DNA of 64,000 nt, from NCBI GenBank assembly GCA_017618055.1, contig JAFZVB010000014.1, positions 346,946 through 410,945 of the forward strand, written 5' to 3'. This stretch comes from Clostridia bacterium. Its GTDB lineage: Bacteria; Bacillota; Clostridia; Christensenellales; CAG-917. Position 1 is the stretch's first letter; each line of letters opens with the position of its first letter. Below are positions 43,601-52,188 of the stretch, in pieces. Below the pieces are notes generated by a model. The model made no database searches. It was given only the letters and a program-made list of their open reading frames with translations, and was not told where the DNA came from. A program made the translations under genes and the position numbers.

Positions 43601-44746
43601 ATGGGTGAATATAGTAAATATATTTCAGAAAAACGTAGATCAGTTCCAACACCAAAAGATTTGGTAGATGAGAACGGAAAAGTAGTATTTGGAACTTTTG
43701 ACAAAGAGTTCGAAACAATGGAGCTTTTAAGAGCGAAGAAGCCAACAAGAGCGCCACAATTCTTAAACAAATTTAAGCTCACACTTTGGGAAGCAACAGA
43801 AGTACATCTTAAGAATGGTGTTCTCCTCGCTGTTGTTTGTGATATGGGTATCTTCGGAAAGCAATTAAATATGTTCTATGATAAGAGAACAAAGACAGTA
43901 TATTGCTGGGATACACAACAAAAATCCAAACTCACAACTATTGCTCCAAACCTTATTAACGGTGCTGTAGCAGAAGTACAAACAGATGTTGGTTTTGTTA
44001 AGTATGTTAACAGTTTTGAAAAAGGCGAAGCACAATTATCTGGTAAACATATTGGCAAATGCTTAATTAGCACACCAGAAGAATATGTAAAGTCCACAGG
44101 TTGGAAAGATAAGTTTGGCGAAGCAACAATTGAATATGACTTCCAATTAAAGAGAGTAAGCTTACCAAGCAACGTATCTATTCCTTTCCCATATTCAGAT
44201 AATAGAACCTTATATAGCCAAAAAGATTTATTCAAGGCAGAAGGTAAATTAATTATCAATGGCGAAGAAATGCTTACAGATGAAGATTCGGCTGCAATTA
44301 TTGATGACCACAGAGGTTATTATCCAAGAAAGGCACACTATGACTGGGTATCTACAATGGGAACAATCAATATTAATGGTGAAAAGAAGATGTTTGGTTT
44401 CAACTTAACACATAACCAATCCACAAACGAAGAAGACTACAATGAAAACTTAATCTTCTTAGAAGGAAGAACATCATTATTACCACCAGTTAAATTCACA
44501 AGATCCATTGAATCTAAAGACTATGTAAACTTCTCCGAATGGGAAGTAAAAGATGAATATGATATGGTAAATCTTAAGTTCAAGGTATATGGAGTAAACC
44601 CAATGATTATGCACGCAGGTGTTGTAAACATTGACTACTATGTAGCATGGGGCGAACTTGAAGGATATTTAAGAGATGAAGATGGAACCAAGTATGTTCT
44701 AGATGGAATGATGGGTATTGGAGAAGATAAGACATTATTATTGTAA
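43601..44746 (+). CDS. DUF2804 family protein
   Basis: This 381-aa beta-rich cytosolic protein has the D-L-V-D-E-N-G-K opening after a Pro-containing lead and a late EGYLRDEDGTKYVLDGMMGIGE. It carries the strand-rich pattern of lipocalin-like DUF2804 proteins, including HRGYYPRKAHYDW in the middle. I am moderately sure of the family and do not know its function. AAGGGGG lies before the ATG. It is monocistronic with its own promoter and terminator and divergent from the metal operon. Confidence 0.65.
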   Translation: MGEYSKYISEKRRSVPTPKDLVDENGKVVFGTFDKEFETMELLRAKKPTRAPQFLNKFKLTLWEATEVHLKNGVLLAVVCDMGIFGKQLNMFYDKRTKTVYCWDTQQKSKLTTIAPNLINGAVAEVQTDVGFVKYVNSFEKGEAQLSGKHIGKCLISTPEEYVKSTGWKDKFGEATIEYDFQLKRVSLPSNVSIPFPYSDNRTLYSQKDLFKAEGKLIINGEEMLTDEDSAAIIDDHRGYYPRKAHYDWVSTMGTININGEKKMFGFNLTHNQSTNEEDYNENLIFLEGRTSLLPPVKFTRSIESKDYVNFSEWEVKDEYDMVNLKFKVYGVNPMIMHAGVVNIDYYVAWGELEGYLRDEDGTKYVLDGMMGIGEDKTLLL

Positions 44747-44767
44747 TCCAAAACTAAATTAAAAAAT

Positions 44768-44798
44768 AACTCCTCATCAAAAAAAGATGGGGAGTTTT
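44768..44798 (+). terminator. terminator of the DUF2804 gene
   Basis: AACTCCTCATC (44768-44778) pairs with GATGGGGAGTT (44786-44796) with one T-G pair around A7, followed by TTTT. Confidence 0.8.
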
Positions 44799-44819
44799 AA
44801 TATAATCTTATAATTTAAA

Positions 44820-45011
44820 TTATAAATCATCATTTACATCTTCATCATCATAGTTATCATCATCTATATATTCTCTATCTGAATAATCATCTGGATTATC
44901 ATAATCAGGTTCATCTGGACCATTATCTATAGGCATAGTCGGTCCGTTTATTTGTTGCTCAAATTCTTCATCATAATACATCATGAATACTATTTGTTCA
45001 TTTATATCCAT
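44820..45011 (-). CDS. short very acidic hypothetical protein
   Basis: This 63-aa protein has an Asp/Glu/Tyr-rich second half (25 or so acidic residues, few basic). The first 20 residues contain an aromatic/methionine stretch MMYYDEEFEQQ. AAGGAG sits at good spacing before the ATG, and a separate promoter and a dyad copy precede it. It is unrecognised and probably intrinsically disordered, like DNA-mimic or chaperone-like small proteins; that is speculation. Confidence 0.6.
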   Translation of the reverse strand: MDINEQIVFMMYYDEEFEQQINGPTMPIDNGPDEPDYDNPDDYSDREYIDDDNYDDEDVNDDL

Positions 45012-45041
45012 AATATAATCTCCTTATTTTTTATTTATTAA

Positions 45042-45096
45042 ATTATACATAAATACTTAACAACTCACAATGTTTATGTGTACTAAAAACGGGACA
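45042..45096 (-). promoter_or_regulatory. promoter with dyad copy D (weak)
   Basis: The minus strand has TTGTGA (45065-45070), 17 nt and TATAAT (45042-45047). A diverged dyad TGTACT-AAAAAC-GGGACA lies at 45079-45096, 8 bp upstream of the -35 rather than overlapping it. Confidence 0.4.
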
Positions 45097-45124
45097 ATAA
45101 AAAATATTTTATTAATATACGATT

Positions 45125-46327
45125 TTAAATTTTCTTTCTTAGAATATCGTATTTTTCAAGTTTTATATCCATAGGAATATATAATGTTTGCTGAACAAGT
45201 TTACAATCTGGAACCCTATTCCCCTCTTCGTCATAAATCTTTTCAGGAGTAAATGTAAATAATCCTTTATTAGACACTATTTCAAGCTCCTCGCCTTCTC
45301 TAAACCTATTTCGCATTTCGACACAAACCATTCCTCTAGATTCGTCATAGCCCAATACAGAGGCCATAAAGTTATATCCGTTGTCTGGTTGACTAGTCTC
45401 ATAGTTCTGTTCTGGTTGTCCAAGATAGAATCCTGTGGTATATGCTCTATGTTTTACTTTGAATAATTCTTCATTTAGAGATTCATCATAAGGTCTATTA
45501 TTTAGAATATCATCTATTCTCTTTCTATATGCATTTACAACACATCCTACATAATATTCAGACTTCATTCTTCCTTCTATTTTCATAGAAGTTACACCAG
45601 CATTAATAATCTTATCTAATATTGGAAGTGTATTCATATCTTTAGAATTAAGAATATATGTTCCTCTATGGTCTTCAGATATACCTAAAGGTATTTCTGG
45701 TCTATCTACATTTCTTAATTCATATTCCCAACGACAGAGTTGAACACATTCTCCTCTATTACTATCTCTTCCTGTGAGATATGTACTTAGCAAGCATCTT
45801 CCACTATATGAAATACACATAGCACCATGTACAAATGCTTCTAGCTCTATACTATCTCCAAGATAATCTGAAATCTCTTTTATCTTATCTACATTTAATT
45901 CTCTTGCAACCACCACTCTATCTGCGCCTTGGTCTCTCCAAAACTCTATAGAATACTTATTGGTGACATTAGCTTGAGTAGAGATATGAATATGAAGTTT
46001 AGGTGCATACTTTTTGGCAAAAGATATAACGCCTGGATCTGAAACAATTATTCCATCCACTCCTATATCTTGGAGAAATTCTAAGAAATCCTTTAACTCT
46101 ACAAAATCTGAGTTATCTGCAAATATATTTACAGTTATATAAATCTTTTTCCCAGCGTTATGTACATCTTTGGTTACCTGTTCTAATTCTTGTTCTGTGA
46201 AATTAGAAGCATACGCACGTAAACCAAACTTTTTAGAAGCACAATATATAGCATCTGCACCAAAATGTAATGCAGTATATAATTTCTTTATATCTCCTGC
46301 TGGAGCTAGTAATTCTAATTGTTTCAT
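45125..46327 (-). CDS. U32 peptidase-family protein (TrhP-like)
   Basis: This 400-aa cytosolic protein has the N-terminal ELLAPAGDIKKLYTALHFGA and the U32 signature EAFVHGAMCISYSGRCLLS followed by a Cys-rich region (GECVQLCRWEYEL) that may bind an iron-sulphur cluster. The C-terminal beta domain (EGEELEIV) is like that of TrhP proteins involved in hydroxylation of tRNA uridine-34. The old 'peptidase' name is therefore probably misleading. It may be followed by the acidic gene in one transcript, but that gene has its own promoter. Confidence 0.9.
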   Translation of the reverse strand: MKQLELLAPAGDIKKLYTALHFGADAIYCASKKFGLRAYASNFTEQELEQVTKDVHNAGKKIYITVNIFADNSDFVELKDFLEFLQDIGVDGIIVSDPGVISFAKKYAPKLHIHISTQANVTNKYSIEFWRDQGADRVVVARELNVDKIKEISDYLGDSIELEAFVHGAMCISYSGRCLLSTYLTGRDSNRGECVQLCRWEYELRNVDRPEIPLGISEDHRGTYILNSKDMNTLPILDKIINAGVTSMKIEGRMKSEYYVGCVVNAYRKRIDDILNNRPYDESLNEELFKVKHRAYTTGFYLGQPEQNYETSQPDNGYNFMASVLGYDESRGMVCVEMRNRFREGEELEIVSNKGLFTFTPEKIYDEEGNRVPDCKLVQQTLYIPMDIKLEKYDILRKKI

Positions 46328-46386
46328 ATTATACCATTTTAAACCAATATTTTTTTATTATTTATACAAGCAACAATATGTTATAT

Positions 46387-49311
46387 CTATTTTTTATTAT
46401 TCTTCTTTTTCTTTTTTCCTTTTTTATTAGTTGTATTCTGAACCTTTTGCTTAGAATAAACAACTTTCGCACAACTAGTAAATGTTGTTGTTCCGAAAGA
46501 TAAATGAGAATTTTGAATTGCAACAGTAGTTGCATAACAATTACCAAATGCTTCATTGCCCACATATTTTACATTAAATGGGATTTGTATACTTGTTAAT
46601 TTACTGCAACCAAAAAATGCTTTATCCCCAATATATGTAACACTTTCTGGAATAGTAATCGATCTTAAATTAGTGCATCCATAAAATGCATAATCTCCAA
46701 TACTCGTTACACTTCCCGGTATTACTACCTTTATAATTGATACACGTCCATAATAAGCAGAACTATTAATCACTTTTGTTCCATTTGGAATAATAAGTGT
46801 TCCATTGCCTCTCAATTCACCCATGATTTTATCACTCCATAATATGGACGAACTTGTTTCGGAATGAGAATTATTTTGCACAATCGGTATTTTTACATTT
46901 TTCTTTGATAACGAATTATCACCAATATTTATTGATTTCCCATTAATATTTATTTTCCTATTTTTTTTATTAACCGTACCAAAAACATTTTTCAAAAATA
47001 AGAGCTTATCATTGAAATCAGCATCTTCACTACTAGTTATCAAATGTTCTGGAATGATTATATCAACCAATGAATCACAATTTATAAATGCATTTTTCCC
47101 TATGTTAATTACGGTTTTTGGGATTGTTATTGATTTAAGTTTTATGCAATCGCAAAAAGAGTTAGGACCCAAACTTTTTATCCCATCAGAAAGAACTACA
47201 TTTCTGAGGTTAGCGCAACCATTAAAAGCTGATTTTTCTATATTTTTCACGTTTTTAGGGATAATCACACTATTTATCTTTTTACAGCAAAAAAAAGCCT
47301 GTTCTTTTATCGAAATTACGTTAGTAGGAATAATTATATCTGTGTCCATACATGAACCGATACCACAAAGCACATCATCTTTAATATCTAATCCACGTGA
47401 GTATTTCGTATCATCGTCTATTTTGACATCTATTCTTCCATTTAAAGGACATTCATTAAATGCAGTCTTATCAACTTTGGTTTTTTCTGAAAAACTCGCT
47501 TGTTGTAGTTTTATACATCCAGAAAATGCCCACGCTTCAATATTTTCCACACTATCTGGAATAGTAATACTTGCCAGATTTTCACAATCACAAAATGCAA
47601 ATGAGTGAATTTTTTTTAATCCATCTGGAAGAACTACATTTTTAAGGCTTCTACATCTTGAAAAAGTACTACTTTCTATTGATACCAATGAATCTGAAAT
47701 AGTTATATCGTTTAATTTTGCACATCCAGAAAAAGCCATCTTTCCTATATCGACAACACTGTTTGGAATGACAACTTTAGCAAGTTCAGCACATTCTGCA
47801 AAAACACTTTCTTCAATTGTCATCAAACTATTTGGAAACTCTATACTCTGTAAACTCACACATTCATAAAAAGCAGCAGAACAAATTCTTATTAAGCCTT
47901 TTGAAATACTAACTTTTTTTAAATTTCTACACCCTCTAAATGCAGATTCTTCAATTCTAATAACACTTCTTGGAATAACAACTTCAGTAAAATCATTACA
48001 ATTGGCAAATGCTCTTTGACCTATATTTGTTATTGTATTTGGAATTCTTATAACCTTATCCTTACATGTCCCTTTACCCTTTAAAACACCAGACTCTATA
48101 TCAAGACCTTCAGAATAAATTATTATCTTTTCTTCTTGTTCACTCTCATGAGTATCCAATTGTACAGTATGATCTGTTTCACAATTAATATCTGAATCCA
48201 CTAAATATGATTCTTCTTTATTTCCTTGATCTCCGAATGCAATGTGATCATCTCTAATGACTTCTGGTAAAAATGTTTCCTCTTTAGTATATTCTATTTG
48301 TTTTGGTTGATTATTTAACAAAGGATTTGTTGCGTCCGCACATTGTGTCCAATACGTTTTAAGATGTCCAACAAGAACAGCCGAGCCATTGTATTCCTTC
48401 TCTCTAGTAAAGATTTCGTAAAAATAATTTTTAAGTTGACTACTTAATTCATTCCACATTTTTATTTTATCTGGACTGTGGTGTTTTCTACTTAAGACTT
48501 CCATTTCAGGATCTGGATAATATGTGAATAAACCTTTTATAACTCTTTCTCTCAAAGTTTTAGTGTTATTATATATGCTCGAAGCAAAAGGAAATACTCC
48601 AGGCATTAATAGTCTAAAGATTAATAAACACATAGAGTATCCTTCCGATGTACTATTTATTATATTATCGCAAAGCCTTTCCGGAGAATAATACTCATCT
48701 AATCCGACCAGATTATCCATATATTTATCTAATGCGAAGCTGTCTGTATCAATAAAGTATGCCTCATACACACCTTTTGTTCTTACAACAATAAAATTAT
48801 CTGGATTTATATCTCCAATATAAACGTTGTGAGCATGCAGTTTTTGCATACTGTATATTAATGAAATGCAGATATCTACTACATATTTCTTATCATATAC
48901 TGGAAAAAAAGATTGGTAAGTACTCTTTTCTATTAATTTTTTCAAAGAATCACCTTTGACTCTCTTTATCAAAATTCCAATAAACTTGTTATTATAATAT
49001 AATTCAGCGCATGGCCAGCAGACTTGTCTAGGCAACATTAAAATATATGGCCTCGTCAGCATATATCTTATTTTTTCTTTTTTTACATTAGCTTTTTGGT
49101 CATCATGAAAAATCTTGACAACATAATCGGTCGAATTCGGCAGACTACCATCTAGGATTTCACATACAAAGCCTTCTCCTCCATTCGGCGCAATTTGATT
49201 TCCTACAACAAGATATCCAGAGGACTCCTCTACAATAATACCTAATTCACTTTCAACTTGTGGTATCTTGTAATCTATTTTTTTTTGAAAAAAATCTGCT
49301 GCTTCTCTCAT
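46387..49311 (-). CDS. protein kinase-like domain fused to BspA-type leucine-rich repeats
   Basis: In this 974-aa protein, residues 1-330 form a Ser/Thr-kinase fold: Gly loop NGGEGFV (43-49), ATP Lys K66, catalytic loop GDINPDN (D167, N172), metal Asp D188 (IDTDS). The HRD His-Arg is replaced. The rest holds about 17 LRR_5 repeats of 23 residues with the pattern (I/V)xIPxxVxxIxxxAFxxCxxL, for example VVIPGSVTSIGDYAFYGC. The tail is Lys-rich. No signal peptide is seen, so the protein is cytosolic. It is last in the KTSC-vWA-PP2C-kinase operon, 8 nt after PP2C, and probably phosphorylates partners and is reversed by the phosphatase. Confidence 0.85.
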   Translation of the reverse strand: MREAADFFQKKIDYKIPQVESELGIIVEESSGYLVVGNQIAPNGGEGFVCEILDGSLPNSTDYVVKIFHDDQKANVKKEKIRYMLTRPYILMLPRQVCWPCAELYYNNKFIGILIKRVKGDSLKKLIEKSTYQSFFPVYDKKYVVDICISLIYSMQKLHAHNVYIGDINPDNFIVVRTKGVYEAYFIDTDSFALDKYMDNLVGLDEYYSPERLCDNIINSTSEGYSMCLLIFRLLMPGVFPFASSIYNNTKTLRERVIKGLFTYYPDPEMEVLSRKHHSPDKIKMWNELSSQLKNYFYEIFTREKEYNGSAVLVGHLKTYWTQCADATNPLLNNQPKQIEYTKEETFLPEVIRDDHIAFGDQGNKEESYLVDSDINCETDHTVQLDTHESEQEEKIIIYSEGLDIESGVLKGKGTCKDKVIRIPNTITNIGQRAFANCNDFTEVVIPRSVIRIEESAFRGCRNLKKVSISKGLIRICSAAFYECVSLQSIEFPNSLMTIEESVFAECAELAKVVIPNSVVDIGKMAFSGCAKLNDITISDSLVSIESSTFSRCRSLKNVVLPDGLKKIHSFAFCDCENLASITIPDSVENIEAWAFSGCIKLQQASFSEKTKVDKTAFNECPLNGRIDVKIDDDTKYSRGLDIKDDVLCGIGSCMDTDIIIPTNVISIKEQAFFCCKKINSVIIPKNVKNIEKSAFNGCANLRNVVLSDGIKSLGPNSFCDCIKLKSITIPKTVINIGKNAFINCDSLVDIIIPEHLITSSEDADFNDKLLFLKNVFGTVNKKNRKININGKSINIGDNSLSKKNVKIPIVQNNSHSETSSSILWSDKIMGELRGNGTLIIPNGTKVINSSAYYGRVSIIKVVIPGSVTSIGDYAFYGCTNLRSITIPESVTYIGDKAFFGCSKLTSIQIPFNVKYVGNEAFGNCYATTVAIQNSHLSFGTTTFTSCAKVVYSKQKVQNTTNKKGKKKKKNNKK

Positions 49312-49319
49312 ATTGGTTA

Positions 49320-50123
49320 TTATCTGTTATCAAAAAATGATTTCGCTTTTTTCCTTGAACAATTGGCTATAAAAATATAACTCCAATCATCAGTGTATAT
49401 TTCTTTCGAATTAATTATTCTTAAAATATTATCATTTATTTCTTTATCAATAAAACTAAAATCACTAGTCTTCATTAAATCCAAATAAGATATGACTTTA
49501 GGAGCTATTTTGTTTGAATTTGCAAGGAATGGTAATCCGTCTGAAATTAATATACCACTATTAAAGCTATTCGTAATCGTGCCTTTTTTTATTGTAAAAT
49601 GTTCCTTTGCATCGTAATCAAATACTGTAAATGTTGTATTTGCATATTCTAATTCCTGCGTATTTTTCTTGATTGTAGAATAATACGCTATCTTATCATT
49701 ATCCAATAAAGTCAACACGCCATCTCCTATGTGACCTAAAATATAATGATCTTTTTTTATTGCTAAAAACATCAATGTTGTTTTCAAAGAATCAATCTCA
49801 TATTCGCAAATCTGACTATTTTTATGCAAATCTTCAATTAAGTGTTTTAATAAAAATTCAGCAATTTTTGTTTCTTCTAGTTGAAACATTTCAAAGAAAT
49901 ATTTATCCAATATTTTCTTTACAGCGAATGATACAAATTCTGCACCAATATCTGCATTTTCTTTGCTACCAAGTCCATCGCATAATACTGCAATAAGTCC
50001 ATGTTTATTGCAACAATAAGATATTTTATCTTGACACGGAATATTATTAGTTATATGTGATTTGCCGATATTTGCTTTTCCATAGCAAATCCAATAATTG
50101 TTTTTTTCACAAAATAACTTCAC
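49320..50123 (-). CDS. PP2C-family protein phosphatase
   Basis: This 267-aa PPM-type phosphatase has PCQDK (D32), the metal motif LCDGLGSKENADIGAE (D49), the GHIGDGVL strand pair, SDGLPFL and the final DDWSYIFI. The usual DGxGGH is changed to DGLGSK. The GTG at 50123 is immediately after the vWA gene stop, indicating coupled translation. It presumably dephosphorylates substrates of the adjacent kinase, as in TerY-P triads. Confidence 0.88.
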   Translation of the reverse strand: MKLFCEKNNYWICYGKANIGKSHITNNIPCQDKISYCCNKHGLIAVLCDGLGSKENADIGAEFVSFAVKKILDKYFFEMFQLEETKIAEFLLKHLIEDLHKNSQICEYEIDSLKTTLMFLAIKKDHYILGHIGDGVLTLLDNDKIAYYSTIKKNTQELEYANTTFTVFDYDAKEHFTIKKGTITNSFNSGILISDGLPFLANSNKIAPKVISYLDLMKTSDFSFIDKEINDNILRIINSKEIYTDDWSYIFIANCSRKKAKSFFDNR

Positions 50124-51305
50124 TTATTTTTTTCTCCAATCACTTGTATTTTCATCGTTACCTTTGCTTTGAGCAGCATTTGAAGCACTCCTACTTAACC
50201 ACTTAAAGAATTCTCTTATTTTTTGGCTATTTAACACCATCGATTTATCAATGCTAAATCCATCCATAAAATTACATATTTCTTTTTCCTTGCTTGGTTC
50301 AATATCTTTAGGAATAATTGGTATTGAAAAAACTGCAAGCTTTCTATTTTTTTGCATTTCTATTAATGTTGGTTTCAATTCATCACATTGTTTCATATCT
50401 CCTGGCAATCCATCCGAAATAATTACAAGCCATGGTTGATAATACTCTACCTCTGCAGCGGCATATTCTTTTTTTCTATCATCCAACATTTTTAATGCTT
50501 TTTTTAGTGTATCACTAAAAATTGTTCCATTTTCTGGAACTATTCCTTCATCCAACGTTAACACATTTTTAATCCTTCCAAATTCATATAAAACTCTGCA
50601 TTTGTTATTAAATAATAATACAGCAACCTCTGCGGCCTCCTTGGCTTTAGGGTCTTCTAATATAGCATTTGAAAAAATTATTAAACCATCTTTAAGTTGC
50701 TCGAATTTTCCATATTTACGCATAGATCCACTAATATCCAAACAAATACAAATAGGTATCCTTTGAACAGGGTCATCTAATAAATCCGGATCAATTGAAT
50801 CATAATCAACATCATCATCAATATATGAGCTATCAGCTACCATATCAAGTGTCAAATATATCACTTTACATGCAGATTTTAAATCCATATTATCACCACT
50901 AATAAACAATAATATCTTGCCACAAATTTCTAATAATTTGTCCACATAAGCATGGATTTCCTTTTCGACAAATGGTATATCATCCTTATCAGATTCTAAG
51001 TTTGGATGAGCCGACTTATTCCCTGCATTTTGGATGAATTTTACATCTTCAAATCTAATGCTTAACGATTCTATTTTTTGTTTCACCTGTTCATTTTCAA
51101 TGCAATCATTGAGTGATGCCTTTTTGAGAAAAGCACTTGATTTGACATGTATACCGCTTACATCTACTAAAGTATGAATCACATGTTCCAATACTACTCT
51201 TCCTCTTGTATATATTATCCTTACACGTTTTGTTTCAATTGCCGCTCTTAAATCATCAAGAAAAGTGTCAAGACTTTTATCCAATTTTTTTAGTTGTTCA
51301 TTCAT
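50124..51305 (-). CDS. vWA domain protein with N-terminal DUF4145/HEPN-like helices (TerY-like)
   Basis: In this 393-aa protein, residues 1-140 are helical and end in AGNKSAHP, the R/GN-x-x-(A)H pattern of DUF4145/HEPN-like proteins. The vWA domain follows, with MIDAS DISGS (D190, S192, S194), a later Thr and ISDGLPGD. GGAGG precedes the ATG. It stands between KTSC and PP2C genes. vWA proteins of this kind scaffold kinase and phosphatase partners in TerY-P triads; a role here is inferred from context. Confidence 0.85.
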   Translation of the reverse strand: MNEQLKKLDKSLDTFLDDLRAAIETKRVRIIYTRGRVVLEHVIHTLVDVSGIHVKSSAFLKKASLNDCIENEQVKQKIESLSIRFEDVKFIQNAGNKSAHPNLESDKDDIPFVEKEIHAYVDKLLEICGKILLFISGDNMDLKSACKVIYLTLDMVADSSYIDDDVDYDSIDPDLLDDPVQRIPICICLDISGSMRKYGKFEQLKDGLIIFSNAILEDPKAKEAAEVAVLLFNNKCRVLYEFGRIKNVLTLDEGIVPENGTIFSDTLKKALKMLDDRKKEYAAAEVEYYQPWLVIISDGLPGDMKQCDELKPTLIEMQKNRKLAVFSIPIIPKDIEPSKEKEICNFMDGFSIDKSMVLNSQKIREFFKWLSRSASNAAQSKGNDENTSDWRKK

Positions 51306-51334
51306 TGTTTTCCCTCCATTAAATATATTAATAG

Positions 51335-51568
51335 TTATATGCTTTTATTGCTATAAGAATATCTGCAATATTCATTTATAAAAGAGTTTAAGCCCTTTCC
51401 CGCCTGTGCCAATTCTTTCATTTTTTCAACATTTTCTTTGTGCGAACCACTATAAGAATATCTGTAGATGACATTTGGTCTAGAAGAAAATACCACATCA
51501 ATATAATCCTCTCCTATTTCATATGATAGTATATCCGAGTCCCCCGATAAATTGGCATATTTTTCCAT
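51335..51568 (-). CDS. KTSC domain protein
   Basis: This 77-aa protein has the pattern I-L-S-Y-E-I-G ending in a Y-R-Y-S-Y strand, then a helix and a GKGLNSFIN motif, typical of the KTSC domain, which is often fused to or encoded beside DNA- or RNA-acting enzymes. It is first of the minus-strand vWA-PP2C-kinase set, 29 nt upstream of vWA. Confidence 0.78.
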   Translation of the reverse strand: MEKYANLSGDSDILSYEIGEDYIDVVFSSRPNVIYRYSYSGSHKENVEKMKELAQAGKGLNSFINEYCRYSYSNKSI

Positions 51569-51663
51569 TTTTTGTTACCTCTTTGTTTATAAACCTAATA
51601 TAAGTATAGCCATCGATTTATAATAAAACAATATCGTCTATTACACATCATAATCTTATTGTT

Positions 51664-51680
51664 AAAATAGATGCTATTTT
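51664..51680 (-). terminator. weak A/T hairpin after the coiled-coil gene
   Basis: AAAATAG (51664-51670) pairs with CTATTTT (51674-51680) around 3 nt, downstream of the coiled-coil gene. It is AT-only apart from one pair, so a weak terminator at best. Confidence 0.3.
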
Positions 51681-51690
51681 ATAAGCAAAT

Positions 51691-52188
51691 TTAATTTTCT
51701 GAAACATCATTTGGGGGATCATTATCATTCGCCATTTCTTTTGATGTTTTTATATCCAAGTTCTTTATTTCATTTACCATTGCTTCTAACATTTTATTCT
51801 TTTCTACCAATTCCAATATTCCTTTTTGGATATCGTCAAATCTTTCTTTCATCTCATCAATTTTAGCATTTGTTTCATCATACTTTTTATTAAAAGTCTT
51901 AGTAAAACCATCTAATAATGTTTGTACTTTTGTCTCGGTTTTCTTTATTTCATCCGGAATTCCCTCTATTTTTTTATTCAACTCACTTTGTGCGTCATCC
52001 AACTTACTTGTAGAATTCCTAATGGTATTGGTTTTATCATTAATTTCACCTATACATTTTTTTATACTTCCATTAAATTCATTAATTTTATCTTCTAAAT
52101 CTTTTTTTAGATTAATTAATCCTTTTGTTGCAGATTCTAAATCGGATAATTGCATTAAAATTTGTTCAATCTTATCGTCTTTAGCCAT
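51691..52188 (-). CDS. coiled-coil protein
   Basis: This is a 165-aa, almost entirely helical protein with heptad repeats across residues 5-150 (LSDLESATKGLINLKKDLED and similar) and a short acidic, disordered C terminus. I use the ATG at 52188, which has GGAGG seven bases upstream; an upstream ATG would lie against it. The start overlaps the end of the helicase gene, so it is translationally coupled and probably its structural partner. Function is unknown. Confidence 0.8.
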   Translation of the reverse strand: MAKDDKIEQILMQLSDLESATKGLINLKKDLEDKINEFNGSIKKCIGEINDKTNTIRNSTSKLDDAQSELNKKIEGIPDEIKKTETKVQTLLDGFTKTFNKKYDETNAKIDEMKERFDDIQKGILELVEKNKMLEAMVNEIKNLDIKTSKEMANDNDPPNDVSEN

